DNA of 64,000 nucleotides from Glandiceps talaboti (Eukaryota; Hemichordata; Enteropneusta; Spengelidae): contig NC_135564.1 of assembly GCF_964340395.1 (NCBI RefSeq), forward strand, positions 15,317,012 to 15,381,011. The letters are read 5' to 3'. Shown piece after piece: positions 24,926 to 62,889 of the stretch. The position numbers and the translations under genes were made by a program. Under the pieces are notes generated by a model, which saw only the letters and a list, made by a program, of their open reading frames with translations, searched no databases and was not told where the DNA came from. Each line of letters begins with the position of its first letter. Positions within the stretch are counted from its first letter, which is position 1.

Positions 24926-25068
24926 TATTTTTGTTAAAGGCCATTGTATCATGGTATGCTTACATCTATCATTCATAATATCCGCTACATTTTCTAAATT
25001 TGATCAAAAACATTCCTGTTAAATACAAAACAGTAACTACATTAATATATTACATGTAAAGTTCAACT

Positions 25069-25468
25069 TAGGCCTAAAAAAAATTGTTTGGTTCCAGTTA
25101 CCCAACCCCCACCTAATTTTTCACTGCCGACCCTAAACTTTTTTTGTATGCATTCAAGACAAAAATAATAAAATCACGAAAATTGTGAAGTCTCGTAAGA
25201 AATAGTGGACTGACATCAATTTTAAAAAACAACATAAAACTGTTCTTCCAATCTGTAATGGCTGTACATCTGATGAGAAGAAGGCAATAAGACAGAGACC
25301 ATATGGAAAACAGAAAACATAACTACCTGAACTAGACACTCACATATGAAAGAAAAAATATATAAAAATGAATAAAATAAAAAAGCTACCTACCCTAAAA
25401 AATCTACCCACCCCACCTATTCTAAAATTGAGTGAAATCGGAACCACACAATTTTTTTGTTAGGCCTT
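25069..25468 (+). mobile_element. MITE family with AGGCCTAA.. ends, copy 1 (complete)
   Basis: Ends taggcctaaaaaaaattgtt and its reverse complement (caatttttttgttaggcct) enclose 400 bp. The interior holds aaactgttcttccaatctgt, aatggctgtacatctgatga and actacctgaactag. Two more copies are at 33995-34348 and 46016-46395, both inside transglutaminase introns. Confidence 0.85.
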
Positions 25469-25624
25469 ATCCAAAATTATTCTCACAATGATTGCCATCA
25501 AATATGATTCTAAAGAGACTTGTAAATTAAGACAATATTGAAAGCTCAATGGTATGAAAAATGGAAAGTTTGAATGTGTAAAATCGCTTTCTGATTCACA
25601 TTCTAAACTGTTATTAATCAAAGC

Positions 25625-26072
25625 AATGTCCTCAAAAACTCTAGCCTACCTGTAGACTTTAAAGTACGAGAACTACTATGCTATTTGCTATCCTAACTGA
25701 TATTCTGATTTTGAATTTCACTGTCCTTTTCTCGCCTACAATCATAGCTGTGTTTTGCTGGTCTAGAAGCCACACTCCACCACACACATAACATGTGCAA
25801 GGCACTGAATAGAATATGATATAAGTAATGAGTGAAGTTGAAGGGTCACATTTCCATGACGATGCCTAATTATGGATTCATCATGTGACCTGATGGCACA
25901 ATTTAACTATATGACGTTTTATACAGGAATACCATTTGAGACCAGCAAACAGTGCTATGAGCGTAGACGAGAAAAGAAAAATGAAATTCAAAATTAAAAT
26001 GTCAGGATAGCAAATAGTGTACATGTAGTTGCGCTTGTAGTCTTTCAAGTCTGCAGGTAGGCTACAAAAACT
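25625..26072. mobile_element. Foldback element with arms of about 145 bp
   Basis: Left arm 25630-25775 (tagcctacctgtagactt, tatttgctatcctaac, tttgaatttcactgtcc, gctggtct) is repeated in reverse complement at 25925-26070 (agaccagc, gaaattcaaaatta, gtcaggatagcaaata, ctgcaggtaggcta). The spacer is about 150 bp. No coding potential. Confidence 0.75.
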
Positions 26073-26274
26073 CACAAACAACACAAAATATTATTCAGCA
26101 TTTGGAAAAAATTGATTTACAATAATGTTTTGGCCAGTACATGGAAGCACAGACTTAAAGTGACACAAGCGAAGATTATAAACTTTTAATTCTGAAAATA
26201 TTTCAGTGATACTTGGATTACATAAATATATGCTATTATAATGTTGATTGTCAATGCATACATTCTATGACATT

Positions 26275-26470
26275 ACAATTTGTGTTCTGGCATTCTTAGA
26301 ACTGTTGATTGCATGGTAGGGAGTTCTTGTACATTTGTTGGTACAGAAAATAAATGACGTCATCGGATATTTTATGGGTTATATCTTAATACCTGGTTTG
26401 AGTTCAGTTAATTGCAAGTGATGGCTAAGTATGTTTCAGCAAGTAGAATACTGCAAGAACATTTTAAATA
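26275..26470 (+). repeat. Dispersed repeat, copy 2
   Basis: Second copy of the repeat at 60-262 (see there). The region from 26470 to 27460 is otherwise without recognisable features. Confidence 0.6.
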
Positions 26471-27460
26471 AACATCAACAGTTACGCCTCACTACGTATA
26501 ATCTCAGCTTGTACCCCTTTAAGAATAACTTCAAAATTGGCAAGAATTTGTGTGAGGCAAATTACCTCACTGCTAAACTTTGCTACAAAATGATAGGTCT
26601 GGGTGCATAGCAACGGTGCCATTAAAATAGTGGTGAGAGAATCAACACCGTAGCAACACATCCAGAGCTAATAAAATGATTGCCACTAACAAGAAAATGC
26701 TTTAAAGTCTGACAGACTAAGATATATTACTTTATCAGAATATTTACACAAAAGTTCGATCATCAAAATTATATAATACTTCAAAGAACTGCATTTTAGC
26801 AGTGTTTACATTTTATTTTAAGACGGCTAACTGTCTTTGAAATTTTAATATTAAGCTATGACCCAGAAGGTTTTTTTTATAGCAAGATTACATTCAATTG
26901 TTAGTCATTACTCATCAAAATTCAAGTCATACACCATATTCCAGTTGTCAGAAAGACAAAAGATTATATAGTTCAGCCACTAGGGGTGCTGTTTTTTTTA
27001 CCACAAGGCCGTGATAATCAAGTATCGTACGCCTCCCATGAACGAAAACATTTGCAGTGTTTCACAGCATATATTGCATTTTCATTACAAGTATCCAACC
27101 AACTTCGCTAGCTTCACAGCATTTTCAAGAATTCACAGCTGTTACAGCCAGCTTTATGCACTATGTGATTTTAGCCCTCACTCTTTCACCTGCAGGGCGC
27201 CCTCTTGTGACTCTTTTTCAAAAGTGACTGCAAGGTGGCGTAACTAGAATATGGTGTATTATAAACTCTTTAGTATTAAAACACAACACACAAAAACAGT
27301 CACTCTATAAATTAGAAAATTAATCATACCAAGAAATTTAAAACAAAAGTTACAATTTACTACTGGCTATCAAAACATTAAATGTAAAATAGTAGTAAAT
27401 GTGGATAAAACTCTATTGATCATAGATTTGGAAGTCTGATTAGGGACGGAGCCTGATTTT

Positions 27461-27466
27461 TTTATT
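27461..27466 (-). terminator. Candidate polyadenylation signal of the transglutaminase gene
   Basis: TTTATT on the plus strand gives AATAAA on the minus strand only 19 nt after the stop codon. That would be a very short 3' UTR. Other candidates lie further on (for example near 26812), so the real end is open. Confidence 0.3.
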
Positions 27467-27484
27467 ATTTGTGTTTTACAGTTC

Positions 27485-53982
<26,498 letters not shown>

Positions 53983-54334
53983 GTTTCACACAGTGTGTCT
54001 ATGTTCACATGTACTGATGAATGACACGCGTGTCTCCGTAGTCGACTGAAATTTACAATGGAGTCAAAATAGTACCTGTAACCACCACAATGAGTAAATT
54101 AGGTATCCAACAAACACAGAACTTGATAATACTAATTCAGAAATTAGGTGAAGCGAGAGAGTATGTTGATAACAGATTAATTTCCAGGATAAAATACCGA
54201 TAGTTTTGTATGAATACACTGTGCCCTGCAGACTCACTTCGCCGGCATTCATTCACATTCAATCAGTCTTGTATTCACTGCTTCTTTGATAAACACGGAG
54301 ATCTGCATATTGGGACAAAACATCAATGTCCTAT

Positions 54335-54359
54335 GTGACCTCACAGAAAGTGAGGTCAC
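54335..54359. promoter_or_regulatory. Perfect 10-bp inverted repeat with AGGTCA half-sites
   Basis: GTGACCTCAC, five bases, GTGAGGTCAC. It holds TGACCT and AGGTCA, the nuclear-receptor half-site, as an everted pair 11 bp apart, about 355 bp upstream of the transglutaminase ATG. A regulatory role is inference; it could equally be a small hairpin. Confidence 0.35.
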
Positions 54360-55559
54360 CATATTGTATGTGACTGCTGGTAAGTCCCACCCAGCCAATA
54401 ATAACTACCCTACTTTAAATGTACACAATGACAGGACAGTGATCTCATGTTGTTATGGCAACAAGCCCAAACAGTCAACAGAGATGACCCTGTGACCCCA
54501 TTCTACTTGTTCTTGCCCTGACAGTGCTTCCACTTTTATCATAATGTGATTTATTACCCTATGATTACCATTGGCAGTTTAACAGTCAGTCTATTCTTAA
54601 ATATCCCATTTAACAGGTGTTATTGCTGGTCCCATTTATTTTCAAAGCTTGTCTCTTAGTTTCAGTCATTTAATAATTATAATAATTCCCATGAAAAAAA
54701 TAACAACAACAACAATAACAAGTGAAAGTAAAAACAAACATCCTACAAATCTTAAAATATCCTTAAAAAAATCACCCGGAACTGATTTCCTAACTCTATC
54801 TTTATGTGATTATAATTGCTAATCTCAATTTCCTACAGATGTGATTAATGAAATGTCACCATGGTTAGCATATTATGTCCTCAATTGTTACTGTTATGCT
54901 TGCGATGATATACATGATTTGATTGGCTCACAAGCTACCATACAATGTATACAGTAAACCTAGATATTTTCACTACCCCGGTACTACAAAATTTTGCGAT
55001 TTTACAGTCTTCTACTAGTTCTCAAAATTAATTTTTACTAATGTACAAAAAAGCATTTTAGTCATTAGTTATTTTAGTGTTTTTTTTTAGTTTTTGTGAA
55101 AGTAATTCTTCAACGATTCTTAAAGTAATTCTTCAATCCAAAATGTTGCCTCCTAAGGGAAATATATTTTGTCTAAACTTTCATCTTTTAAAAACTTGCA
55201 ATGGTTTTTGGTCTAATTAGGTCTTAAATGGGGCCTGGGGTTTCCAGCACTGGCCACACAGTGACACCCCTACCTACCAGAGATGGCCACTGGTACTATA
55301 ACCAGACATAGACAGTGGGATGGAAAAGGACTTTCCCCTCCACCATCTACTAGATGATTCTATCAATAAACAAAGTTATAAGGTCCTGGCTCATGTGGTG
55401 TGTATATGCTTTTACCGGCACTTAACATTGTATGTCTTTGCATGAAACTTGTCTTATTCCTGCTTACTATCAATAAGCAAATGCACCAGTATTGTTTTGC
55501 AGGTTGTAGTTATTCAGTTCGTAAAATATTTCAGGTACCTTTCTATATGTAGCAAAAAT

Positions 55560-55678
55560 CCCCCCCCCCCAAAAAAAAAAAGAAAGAAAGAAAGAAATAA
55601 TTAAATAAATAAATTAAAAAAAAAAATAAAAAAATAAAAAAATAAAATTTAAAAAAAAATAAAAAAAATAAAAAAATG
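55560..55678. repeat. Poly(C)/poly(A) and A-rich block
   Basis: Eleven C, eleven A, then (GAAA)n, (AAAT)n and A-rich sequence. May be a retroposon tail, but no body is recognisable. Confidence 0.8.
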
Positions 55679-56624
55679 TATAAACTCCTATGCCCCTTTA
55701 ACATTGTAATTGGCATGCTTAGATATACAAAAAGTTAATAATAATAATACTGAGGAATAAAGCACTGTTGTCATGGTAACCAATAAGTTATTGATATTTT
55801 TAGTGCTGTTGAGATTTTGTGTGTACAAAGCCATGATTAGATAGCTTCTAAATGTTTGCATGACAAATGTAATTCATGCAGTGACATATTTTCTAATAAG
55901 TATAGCAATTTAGAATTCAGTAATGTGTAGTATTACATTTTTTTCTGAATACAAGAACATATGTACCACACTCCTCTCTCTTCTTTACAAACTACAACCT
56001 ACAACCCTGCAAGGACCTAAATAGGCCCTGTACATCAATGTATGTATACATCACCCTGTTTATATTATGTATACACCGTAGTATACCCCAGTTTATCTCA
56101 TCAACAAATATAGTTTGACAAGGAAAAAAGCTGACTGATCGAGACTCATCAAACCCTTGAAGACCCTTGCAAACGCTGGACAGATGCACTATTATATCAA
56201 CCCTACTACAATCAGCTAGCTGACATCCACGGACACTATCACAAACATATATGGTGACAATTAACAGTGAAGGCCAAGCAAGTTCGTCGACATCACCATG
56301 AGCCACCATCACAGGTTCATTAAGTCTATAATTATACAGTGTTGCAGGTACTATAAAGATCAACAAAATTGATGACAAGATACAAGGTCACAAAATACAA
56401 ACTGTGAAACCCTCTAGTTCCAGTAGTGACACTGACTTCTATGTTGACTTAGTTTTAAATAGACCTCATTATCCAGTTTGAAAACATTTGAAAATAAACA
56501 TTCCTCTCATAGGATATTCTCATGGTTAATTAGGAAGCCTTCATCACTGACATATGTTCAATACAAGCTGGGTGGACATAATATGCAGTCTAAGGCTGCA
56601 TTCACATGACAACCATTTAATAAA

Positions 56625-57520
56625 AATAGCGCCAATGGCATTGTAGCACAACTGTACAGTTTTTTAAAATGTTTATCCAGATGCTGATCCATGCTAGGTA
56701 TAGGTGTTCATTTGCTGAATGATTTTCCAGTTGCCTATCCACCCGTTGTTATCTTTGCGATATATGCGATCAGTTAGCTGTTGCTATGGGCGTGGTCATG
56801 ATGTAGCTAGACATATTTGCATACATTTGTTGAATGTTTGTTCATTTGTCTCTGAATCCCTGATGTTATCTTTGTGATCATATGGCTGTTGCTATGGGCG
56901 TGGTCTTGTTGCTAGGTATATTTGCATACATTTTTTTTGAATATTTGTTTGCCTATTAATCCCTGTTATCTTTGTGAAATACCCCATCATTTGGCTGTTT
57001 CTATGGGCGTGCTCATGGTTGCTAGGGAAATTTTCATACATTTTTTAAATGTTTGCACACTTGCCTACCTATTTGGTTGTTGCTAAGTGCATGGGTATGG
57101 TTGCTAGGGCCAGTTCAAAATGTTTTGAACAAAATCTGCAGAATAAGTCTTCTAGAAATAATCTCACCAAATGTCAGACTCATTGACCAAGTATTTTTTG
57201 AGATATTGGGTTTTGGCCAAAATTCACATTTTTACACCTAATTTGCATATTGCATTATATGCTTATCAATATTTCTGCATCTGTACATCCCAAATGAATC
57301 CCCATTAGATTTCAGCCCAATCTGCTCAGTAGTTTTGGAATTAAAGACTATTTTAACCAAAAAAGACATTGTTAGCAATAATTTACACATTACTGATGAA
57401 ATCATCATGTCATGAACAAATCTTAATGTATACACCCCTGAGCACATTCCCACCAAATCTCAGACTGATCGGCCCAGTAGTTTTTAAGTTTATGTTTTTC
57501 ACCAAAAATGACATTTGTTG
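56625..57520 (+). repeat. Complex dispersed repeat, copy 3
   Basis: Same order as 49600-50720: gcgccaatggcattgtagca, then gttgctatgggcgtggtc units, then the aatttgcatat / aatctgctcagtagtttt tail. Retains about four internal units. Confidence 0.8.
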
Positions 57521-57644
57521 ATCAAATACTCACCTGTTATGCAATCATTTTGCTTTGAACAATTTCCCAACTAGACACCAAAAATAATGTCCCCACCAAA
57601 TACCAAGGCAATCAGTCTGGCATTTTTGGGGTTTAAGTTGTCCA

Positions 57645-57663
57645 CACACACATGCACACGCAC

Positions 57664-57705
<42 letters not shown>

Positions 57706-57716
57706 GCGCGCGCACG

Positions 57717-57780
<64 letters not shown>

Positions 57781-57792
57781 CAGACAGACACC
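57645..57792. repeat. (CA)n with central (CG)n, then (CAGA)n
   Basis: About 130 bp of alternating purine-pyrimidine with a CGCGCGCG core, a strong Z-DNA former. It directly follows the complex repeat's tail. Confidence 0.93.
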
Positions 57793-58377
57793 ACTCCATG
57801 CCTACATTTTGTATAGCACTGCTGCTGAACCTTACCAGTTAAGTTGTACTAAAAATGCTAATATGTAATTTTTATTTTAAATTAAATGTAGTTTCATGTG
57901 TTTACACAACTTCATAGGCCAAAGAGCATTTTTGACCAGTTCCATGGAAACATCCGTCATGGAACTATTCAAAAACGATACTGTTGTGCATGTGCAAACA
58001 TCAATGGGCTCATATATGTGGGTTGTCAAATTGTTACATTTTCGGTCGTTTACATGACGTAGGTTTAGAATATTTCCATTTTTACCTGTTTACACAGACC
58101 CCATTTTGGAATGAATATGGATTGTTTTGATCCACTTTGGACAGCATTTTCAAATGATTGTGTTTCATGCAATAAAAGTGTTGTGGTTTCATCTGAAAAT
58201 GCCAGTGTGTCAACTGGGCCTAAAAATACATAGTTTGACTTTTTGTGTTTAGTAGTTTCTAAATTAAATCATGGAAACCAATCCACTCAAGTATTTTAAA
58301 AAGTAAGTGTTTTTGGCCAAAAAATCTATTTTTTAACAAAATTTTTTGGCGAAATTATTCGTTTTGAATGCCTTTAA

Positions 58378-58560
58378 TTCTTGGTACTTGCAGTAGCATT
58401 TTACCTCATGCTAGAGGGTTCAAGTAGAACAAGAAGGTTGACTTATTTTCATGCATGCTAGTATTGCATGTCAAGCACATGGAGTAGAAGTAAGTGTTGT
58501 TGACCAAGAAATTGAATGTTCGCTATTTTTAGGATGTGCCTACGCAGTATACTAATTGAG
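58378..58560 (+). repeat. Dispersed repeat shared with 46999-47200
   Basis: Shared words in order: gta.ttgca, attttac.t.atg.tagaggg, catg..agtattgcatg..a, gtggagc/tagaagt and gttgaccaagaaat.aatgtt. Same orientation. The 46999-47200 copy is in transglutaminase intron 2. Confidence 0.6.
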
Positions 58561-58787
58561 GTAACAAGAATTAGTTGGACAGCCACATCCTACATAACAC
58601 CCATATCATGCTGTAAACAGCTTTTGTTTTGCACTGTCACCGTGTTACTCAACACAGTGGATAAAACGTACACAAGAGATTCATTAAAACTTTTGCTTGT
58701 AAACAACTAAGCGTGAGATACCAATTTGTGCAAATATCATGTTTCAAATATGACTTCTCATGTCATTGCAGCCACACCCTGAGGAGC

Positions 58788-58970
58788 AGTCTAGTTCCAT
58801 GACGGACAGTATACACACTTTTACCATCTAGTCAAGGTCCCAACGACCACACATAATTCTGTGCTCCCTCCCACAGGGTTCATATAAACATGATGACGTC
58901 CTCGCATCCCCACGTGATCTTAGTTTAAACAAACTGGAGGAGGAGTTGGACATTTGCATAATCATTATTA
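58788..58970 (-). mobile_element. Inverted-repeat element, copy 2 (reversed)
   Basis: Reverse-orientation relative of 42218-42592, covering its right end and about 180 bp of interior. Confidence 0.6.
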
Positions 58971-59150
58971 CATGCTAAATTCCCATCCTTATGCCAAAAT
59001 GGATTTGGAATGACTAGATTTGGTAATTATTAAAGAGTAAAGTTTTGCAAATCCCTGTATTATTTTCCAAACTACCTTCACAGTGGTTGTATGGGGTTGT
59101 TCTGAGTGGGTATGTATTGTATAAGCTCTTTAGGCCAGGTATACAATGAT

Positions 59151-59529
59151 AATCTTGGTTACCCAGCTTCTGAGCAGCTGGGCGTGCTGCCTATGAGATC
59201 TCCCCAAATGAGAGGCTGGGGTAACAAAACTCCAACTCACTCGTGTAGGAAGTACCAATAAGAGTAGTGCATGCTGGGGAATACTTCACGTCCAACATTG
59301 TACGCTAAACGATTTAGGTACTTTCATGACAAATTATCACTTTTCAAAGCATCATACATCTAAACTACAACAAACAGGCCTTGTAAGCCTATTTTTTATG
59401 ACTTGGAAGAAATGTACTGTGTGACCCTGGCATGGGGTAGTTGAAACATGGTTTCCCGGGAGGCTCTCGTTTGAGGTGGTCTCATAGCCAGAACCCCCAG
59501 CAGCGAGAGTCTGGGTAACCAAGACTAAT
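59151..59529. mobile_element. Inverted-repeat element
   Basis: aatcttggttacccag at the left and ctgggtaaccaagact at the right, with inner pairs (gagatctcccc..gaggctggg / ggaggctctc). The interior shows no frame. Confidence 0.55.
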
Positions 59530-59992
59530 ACAAATGAAAGTAGTGTTTTTATAATAATAAAGAACACACATTGACTGATTGTATTCTTGCAACAACATCA
59601 CAAGTCCATTTCCCTTGGGCCTGTGGGTCAATCACCCTAGCTAACACACATGCAGTTTATCAAGGGCAGTAGTAGTGGTTGTTGTTGAGGTGACAAACAG
59701 TCCCTCAAGGAAACAGACGTATGATGGTGCCCCTGCAATCAGTCAACAAGTGTACACAATGTATAATAAATGAAGGATTGGCGCCAGTTCAGTATAATTA
59801 TGATTTGTACAATGTACTTACATTGATCTGTACTATGCATTCACAACTTTTTAAATTAAACATGTAACGTCCAGCCTGGCTTAAATTCACACTGAAGTCA
59901 ACTGTACAGCTACACCAGTTGAGTGACTATGAAGAATAATAAAAAACATAATTATTTGTTATAATTCAAGAAGAATATTACTTGCTTTATTT

Positions 59993-60341
59993 GCATAGTT
60001 TATTTGTTATAACTCAAGAAACAATATTACTTGCTTTATTTGCATAGTTTATTTGTTATAACTCAAGAAACAATACTACTTGTTTTATTTGCATAGTTTA
60101 TTTGTTATAACTCAAGAAACAATATTACTTGTTTTATTTGCATAGTTTATTTGTTATAACTCAAGAAACAATACTACTTGTTTTATTTGCATACTTTATT
60201 TGTTAAAACTCAAGAAACAATACTACTTGTTTTATTTGCATAGTTTATTTGTTATAACTCAAGAAAAAATACTACTTGCTTTATTTGCATAGTTTATTTG
60301 TTATAACTCAAGAAACAATACTACTTGCTTTACTTGCATAG
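59993..60341 (+). repeat. 49-bp array abutting a coding-like segment
   Basis: Seven exact 49-bp periods marked by gcatag at 59993, 60042 and so on to 60336 (unit gcatagtttatttgttataa + ctcaagaaacaatactactt + gttttattt). The last unit runs straight into a GC-richer coding-like segment. On the plus strand each unit ends in a pyrimidine-rich ..ctttatttgcatag acceptor-like word. On the minus strand the first unit has gtaaag after tatgcaa, while array copies have ataaag. Confidence 0.9.
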
Positions 60342-60433
60342 TTTCCTGGACCTCCTGTATGGAGTCACACTTTTGTATTGCCAATCTGACGTTAGGATGA
60401 TCACCATGGTAGCTAGCTAAGTACACATCTAGG
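60334..60433. other. Coding-like segment, strand uncertain
   Basis: About 90 bp of clearly higher GC than its flanks. On the minus strand it is open from 60428 to 60334 as DVYLASYHGDHPNVRLAI.. ending ..QEVQETMQ, bounded by a ccctag acceptor and a CAA|gtaaag donor. On the plus strand it is open from 60342 as FLDLLYGVTLLYCQ..RMITM and could be spliced at ATG|gtagct to the exon at 60636 in phase 0. The two frames are codon-aligned antisense, which is why both stay open. The minus reading looks a little more protein-like; the plus reading fits its neighbours. I do not recognise either. Confidence 0.35.
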
Positions 60434-60635
60434 GTAACATGAACATAACAATTATTGTGAAAATCCTAATAAAAATAAATTAAGTATTTCTAAAGATAAC
60501 TACACTGTCAAATGAAAAGTTCATTTTTAATCACCAATGTAAAGTTGCTGTTTTCCTATATATTTTCTGAGGTTTTCAACATGCATGTAAAGGGTGGAAT
60601 ATCTATACTTTGCACTGACTTACTCGTACTACCAG

Positions 60636-61434
60636 GTACATGAAGTTATGCCTGTGGGTGTACATCCTCTTGGAAATCCATGTAAGGAGAAATTGGTGTC
60701 ACTAATCTCCATGGAAGACTGGAGGGACAACCTGGTAAGTGTTTTCTCCACACAGCCTGTGATCTCAGTAATTCAAACTCGGTAATTTTCATGGATTCCA
60801 TGCATGGAACCTGATTGGTAGAGTTTTAAGTAACATAACTATATGGTGTCTACCGGTATATTATGTTGATTAATTCAATCAATCAATCAAAAGAATTTGT
60901 AGACGTAATGACACGCTATGGTGCTGAACAGGAACAACAGTAAATCAATCTAACAAGTTAGAGAAAGCTCTTGCAAACAGAGGTATCTTGATCGATGCCC
61001 TTCTTGAATTTATCGACAGTTGAAGAAGAACGAAGTTCAAGTGGTATACTGTTCCGTAAGACTCAGGTGCTGCTCACGAGAACGCATGCTCACGTATTAC
61101 TTTGTATTACAGCGGGGTACATGAAGTAGACTTTTGTTATTTGAGTGAAGTGAACGAGTTGTGGGTTTACTGTTAATCAAGTCAGTGATGTAAGCAGGAG
61201 TAATGTTATTGAGTGCCTTGTAGGTGATCAGTAGTACTTTTCACATGATATCTATGTCTTGTTGATTGTGTCAAATTACCAAGATCTGACTTTAATAATT
61301 GGCCATATACAGCAATGTTAAACGTTTGCATACATGTAAATAACCTTGCCTGTCAACATGATATATGCTAATGTTATGCCGATTTTTCTTCACAGGTTAC
61401 AGAAAATGAGGCATGGCCAGACGAAAAACAATGA
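60636..61434 (+). CDS. Unrecognised gene, last two exons
   Basis: Exon 60636-60734 (33 codons, VHEVMPVGVHPLGNPCKEKL.. to ..SMEDWRDNL) ends before a strong gtaagt. Exon 61396-61434 follows a strong tttttcttcacag acceptor in the same phase, adds VTENEAWPDEKQ and stops at TGA 61432-61434. Composition (about 48% GC, purine-first codons) supports coding. Both exons sit in AT-rich surroundings. Earlier exons are not found, except perhaps the segment at 60342-60409. The intron holds a dead LINE in the opposite orientation. I do not recognise the protein. It could also be a decayed gene. Confidence 0.45.
60870..61245 (-). mobile_element. Degenerate LINE reverse transcriptase 3' end with (TGAT)n tail
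   Basis: The minus strand encodes LLITYKALNNITPAYITDLI, RSLHSNNKSLLHVPR and, after a frameshift, RNSIPLELRSSSTVDKFKKG. This is the standard C-terminal series of CR1/L2-like polymerases (lLl.YKaLn...P.Yi.dll ... R.LRSs....L.vPR ... LWNsLPl.lR...s...FK). It ends in a short TGAT run (CAAT on the plus strand at 60876-60890). Stops and frameshifts make it dead. Lies in the intron of the unrecognised gene. Confidence 0.75.
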
Positions 61435-61659
61435 GTTTGAATTACTTGAGAATACTTAATTGCCAGGTTGACATCCTGTTACAGAGGATATGATGTCAGC
61501 TTTCATTTAACAATATCTTCATCAGAGATAGAATACTCTCAGCACTCCCCTGTAAGACATTGATGATCTTCCAAATGTATAGCAATGGCTGCACAGTCTT
61601 GTTGTTTCTTTAACTGGCTTTGCGACTTCACAACTGTCAAACCATTTCATGTTCTGTAT

Positions 61660-62830
61660 ACTGTCACACACAGCAGTTAGAGTTAAAATATAAAGTGTGT
61701 ATATTGTACATGTATGCACATATACATACAAACATGTTGCAGTTGTACAGTTGAAGTACACATAGTAATTGTACAGTGTTAAAATATGAAGTGTGTACAT
61801 TCCCAGTGACACATAGCAGTTGTAGTGTGCAATGCATACTCTCACACATAGCAGTTGTACAGTTCAAATATGAAGTGTGCACTCTTAACCATAGAAGTTG
61901 TACAGTTAACATATGAAGTGTGCAAACTCTCACACATAGAAATTGTACAGTTAAAACATGAAGGGTCTATATACTCTCACATATAGCAGTTGTACAGTTA
62001 AAATGTAAAGCATGCACTCTCACACATTGCAGTTGTACAGTTAAAATATGAAGTGTATATTCTCACACATAGCAATTGTACAGATCATATTCTCCCACAT
62101 ACATGTAGCAGTTGTACAGATCATACTCTCACAGATGCAGTTGTACGGATCATACTCAAACACATAGCAGTTGTACAGATCATACTCTCACAGATGCAGT
62201 TGTACAGATCATACTCTCACACATAGCAGTTGTACAGATCATATTCTCACACATAGCAGTTGTACAGATCATACTCAAACACATAGCAGTTGTACAGATC
62301 ATACTCTCACACATAGCAGTTGTACAGACCATATTCTCACACACAGCAGTTGTACAGATCATATTCTCACACACAGCAGTTGTACAGATCATATTCTCAC
62401 ACATAGCAGTTGTACGGATCATACTCAAACACATAGCAGTTGTACAGATCATACTCTCACACATAGCAGTTGTACAGACCATATTCTCACACACAGCAGT
62501 TGTACAGATCATATTCTCACACATAGCAGTTGTACAGACCATATTCTCACACACAGCAGTTGTACAGATCACACTCTCACACATAGCAGTTGTGCATGCG
62601 ATCATACTCTCACAGATGCAGTTGTACAGATCATACTCAAACACATAGCAGTTGTACAGATGAAACTCTCACACAGCAGTTGTACAGATCAAACTCACAC
62701 ATAGCAGTTGTACAGATCATACTCTCACACAGTAATTGTACAGATCATACTCTCACAGATGCAGTTGTACAGATGAAACTCTAACACATAGCAGTTGTAC
62801 AGATCAAACTCTCACACAGCAGTTGTAGTG
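61660..62830 (+). repeat. 30-bp minisatellite, about 1.17 kb
   Basis: About 35 units with consensus cacatagcagttgtacagat and catactctca, sharpest between 62110 and 62800 and degenerating to the left into longer, more varied spacings. It lacks stops in several frames, so open frames of about 155-178 codons exist on both strands, but these are pure repeat translations. Confidence 0.93.
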
Positions 62831-62889
62831 CTAAAATATGAAGGGTGTATACGCTCACATACATAACATTCACACATAATATAACCACA

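Larger units (their letters stand above)
53983..60333. other. Region upstream of the transglutaminase start
   Basis: Holds the transglutaminase 5' UTR and presumed promoter (about 53983-54360). A minus-strand tttcag acceptor-like word at 54046-54050 could end a 5' UTR intron. The rest is repeats: an A-rich block (55560-55678), copy 3 of the complex repeat, a CA/CG microsatellite, an inverted-repeat element and a 49-bp array. A 128-codon minus-strand frame at 55992-56378 has no known motif, and I see no splice sites supporting it. Confidence 0.45.

Noticed and set aside
54286-54495. Plus-strand frame ending near gtaagt at 54379 as a first exon of a divergent gene
   Set aside because: No ATG in the frame before the donor, and the sequence contains the perfect inverted repeat that better explains its composition.
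55992-56378. Minus-strand 128-codon frame that starts hydrophobic
   Set aside because: Longest non-repeat frame outside genes, but no motif, no supporting splice sites and composition like its flanks. Could be reopened if transcripts are found.
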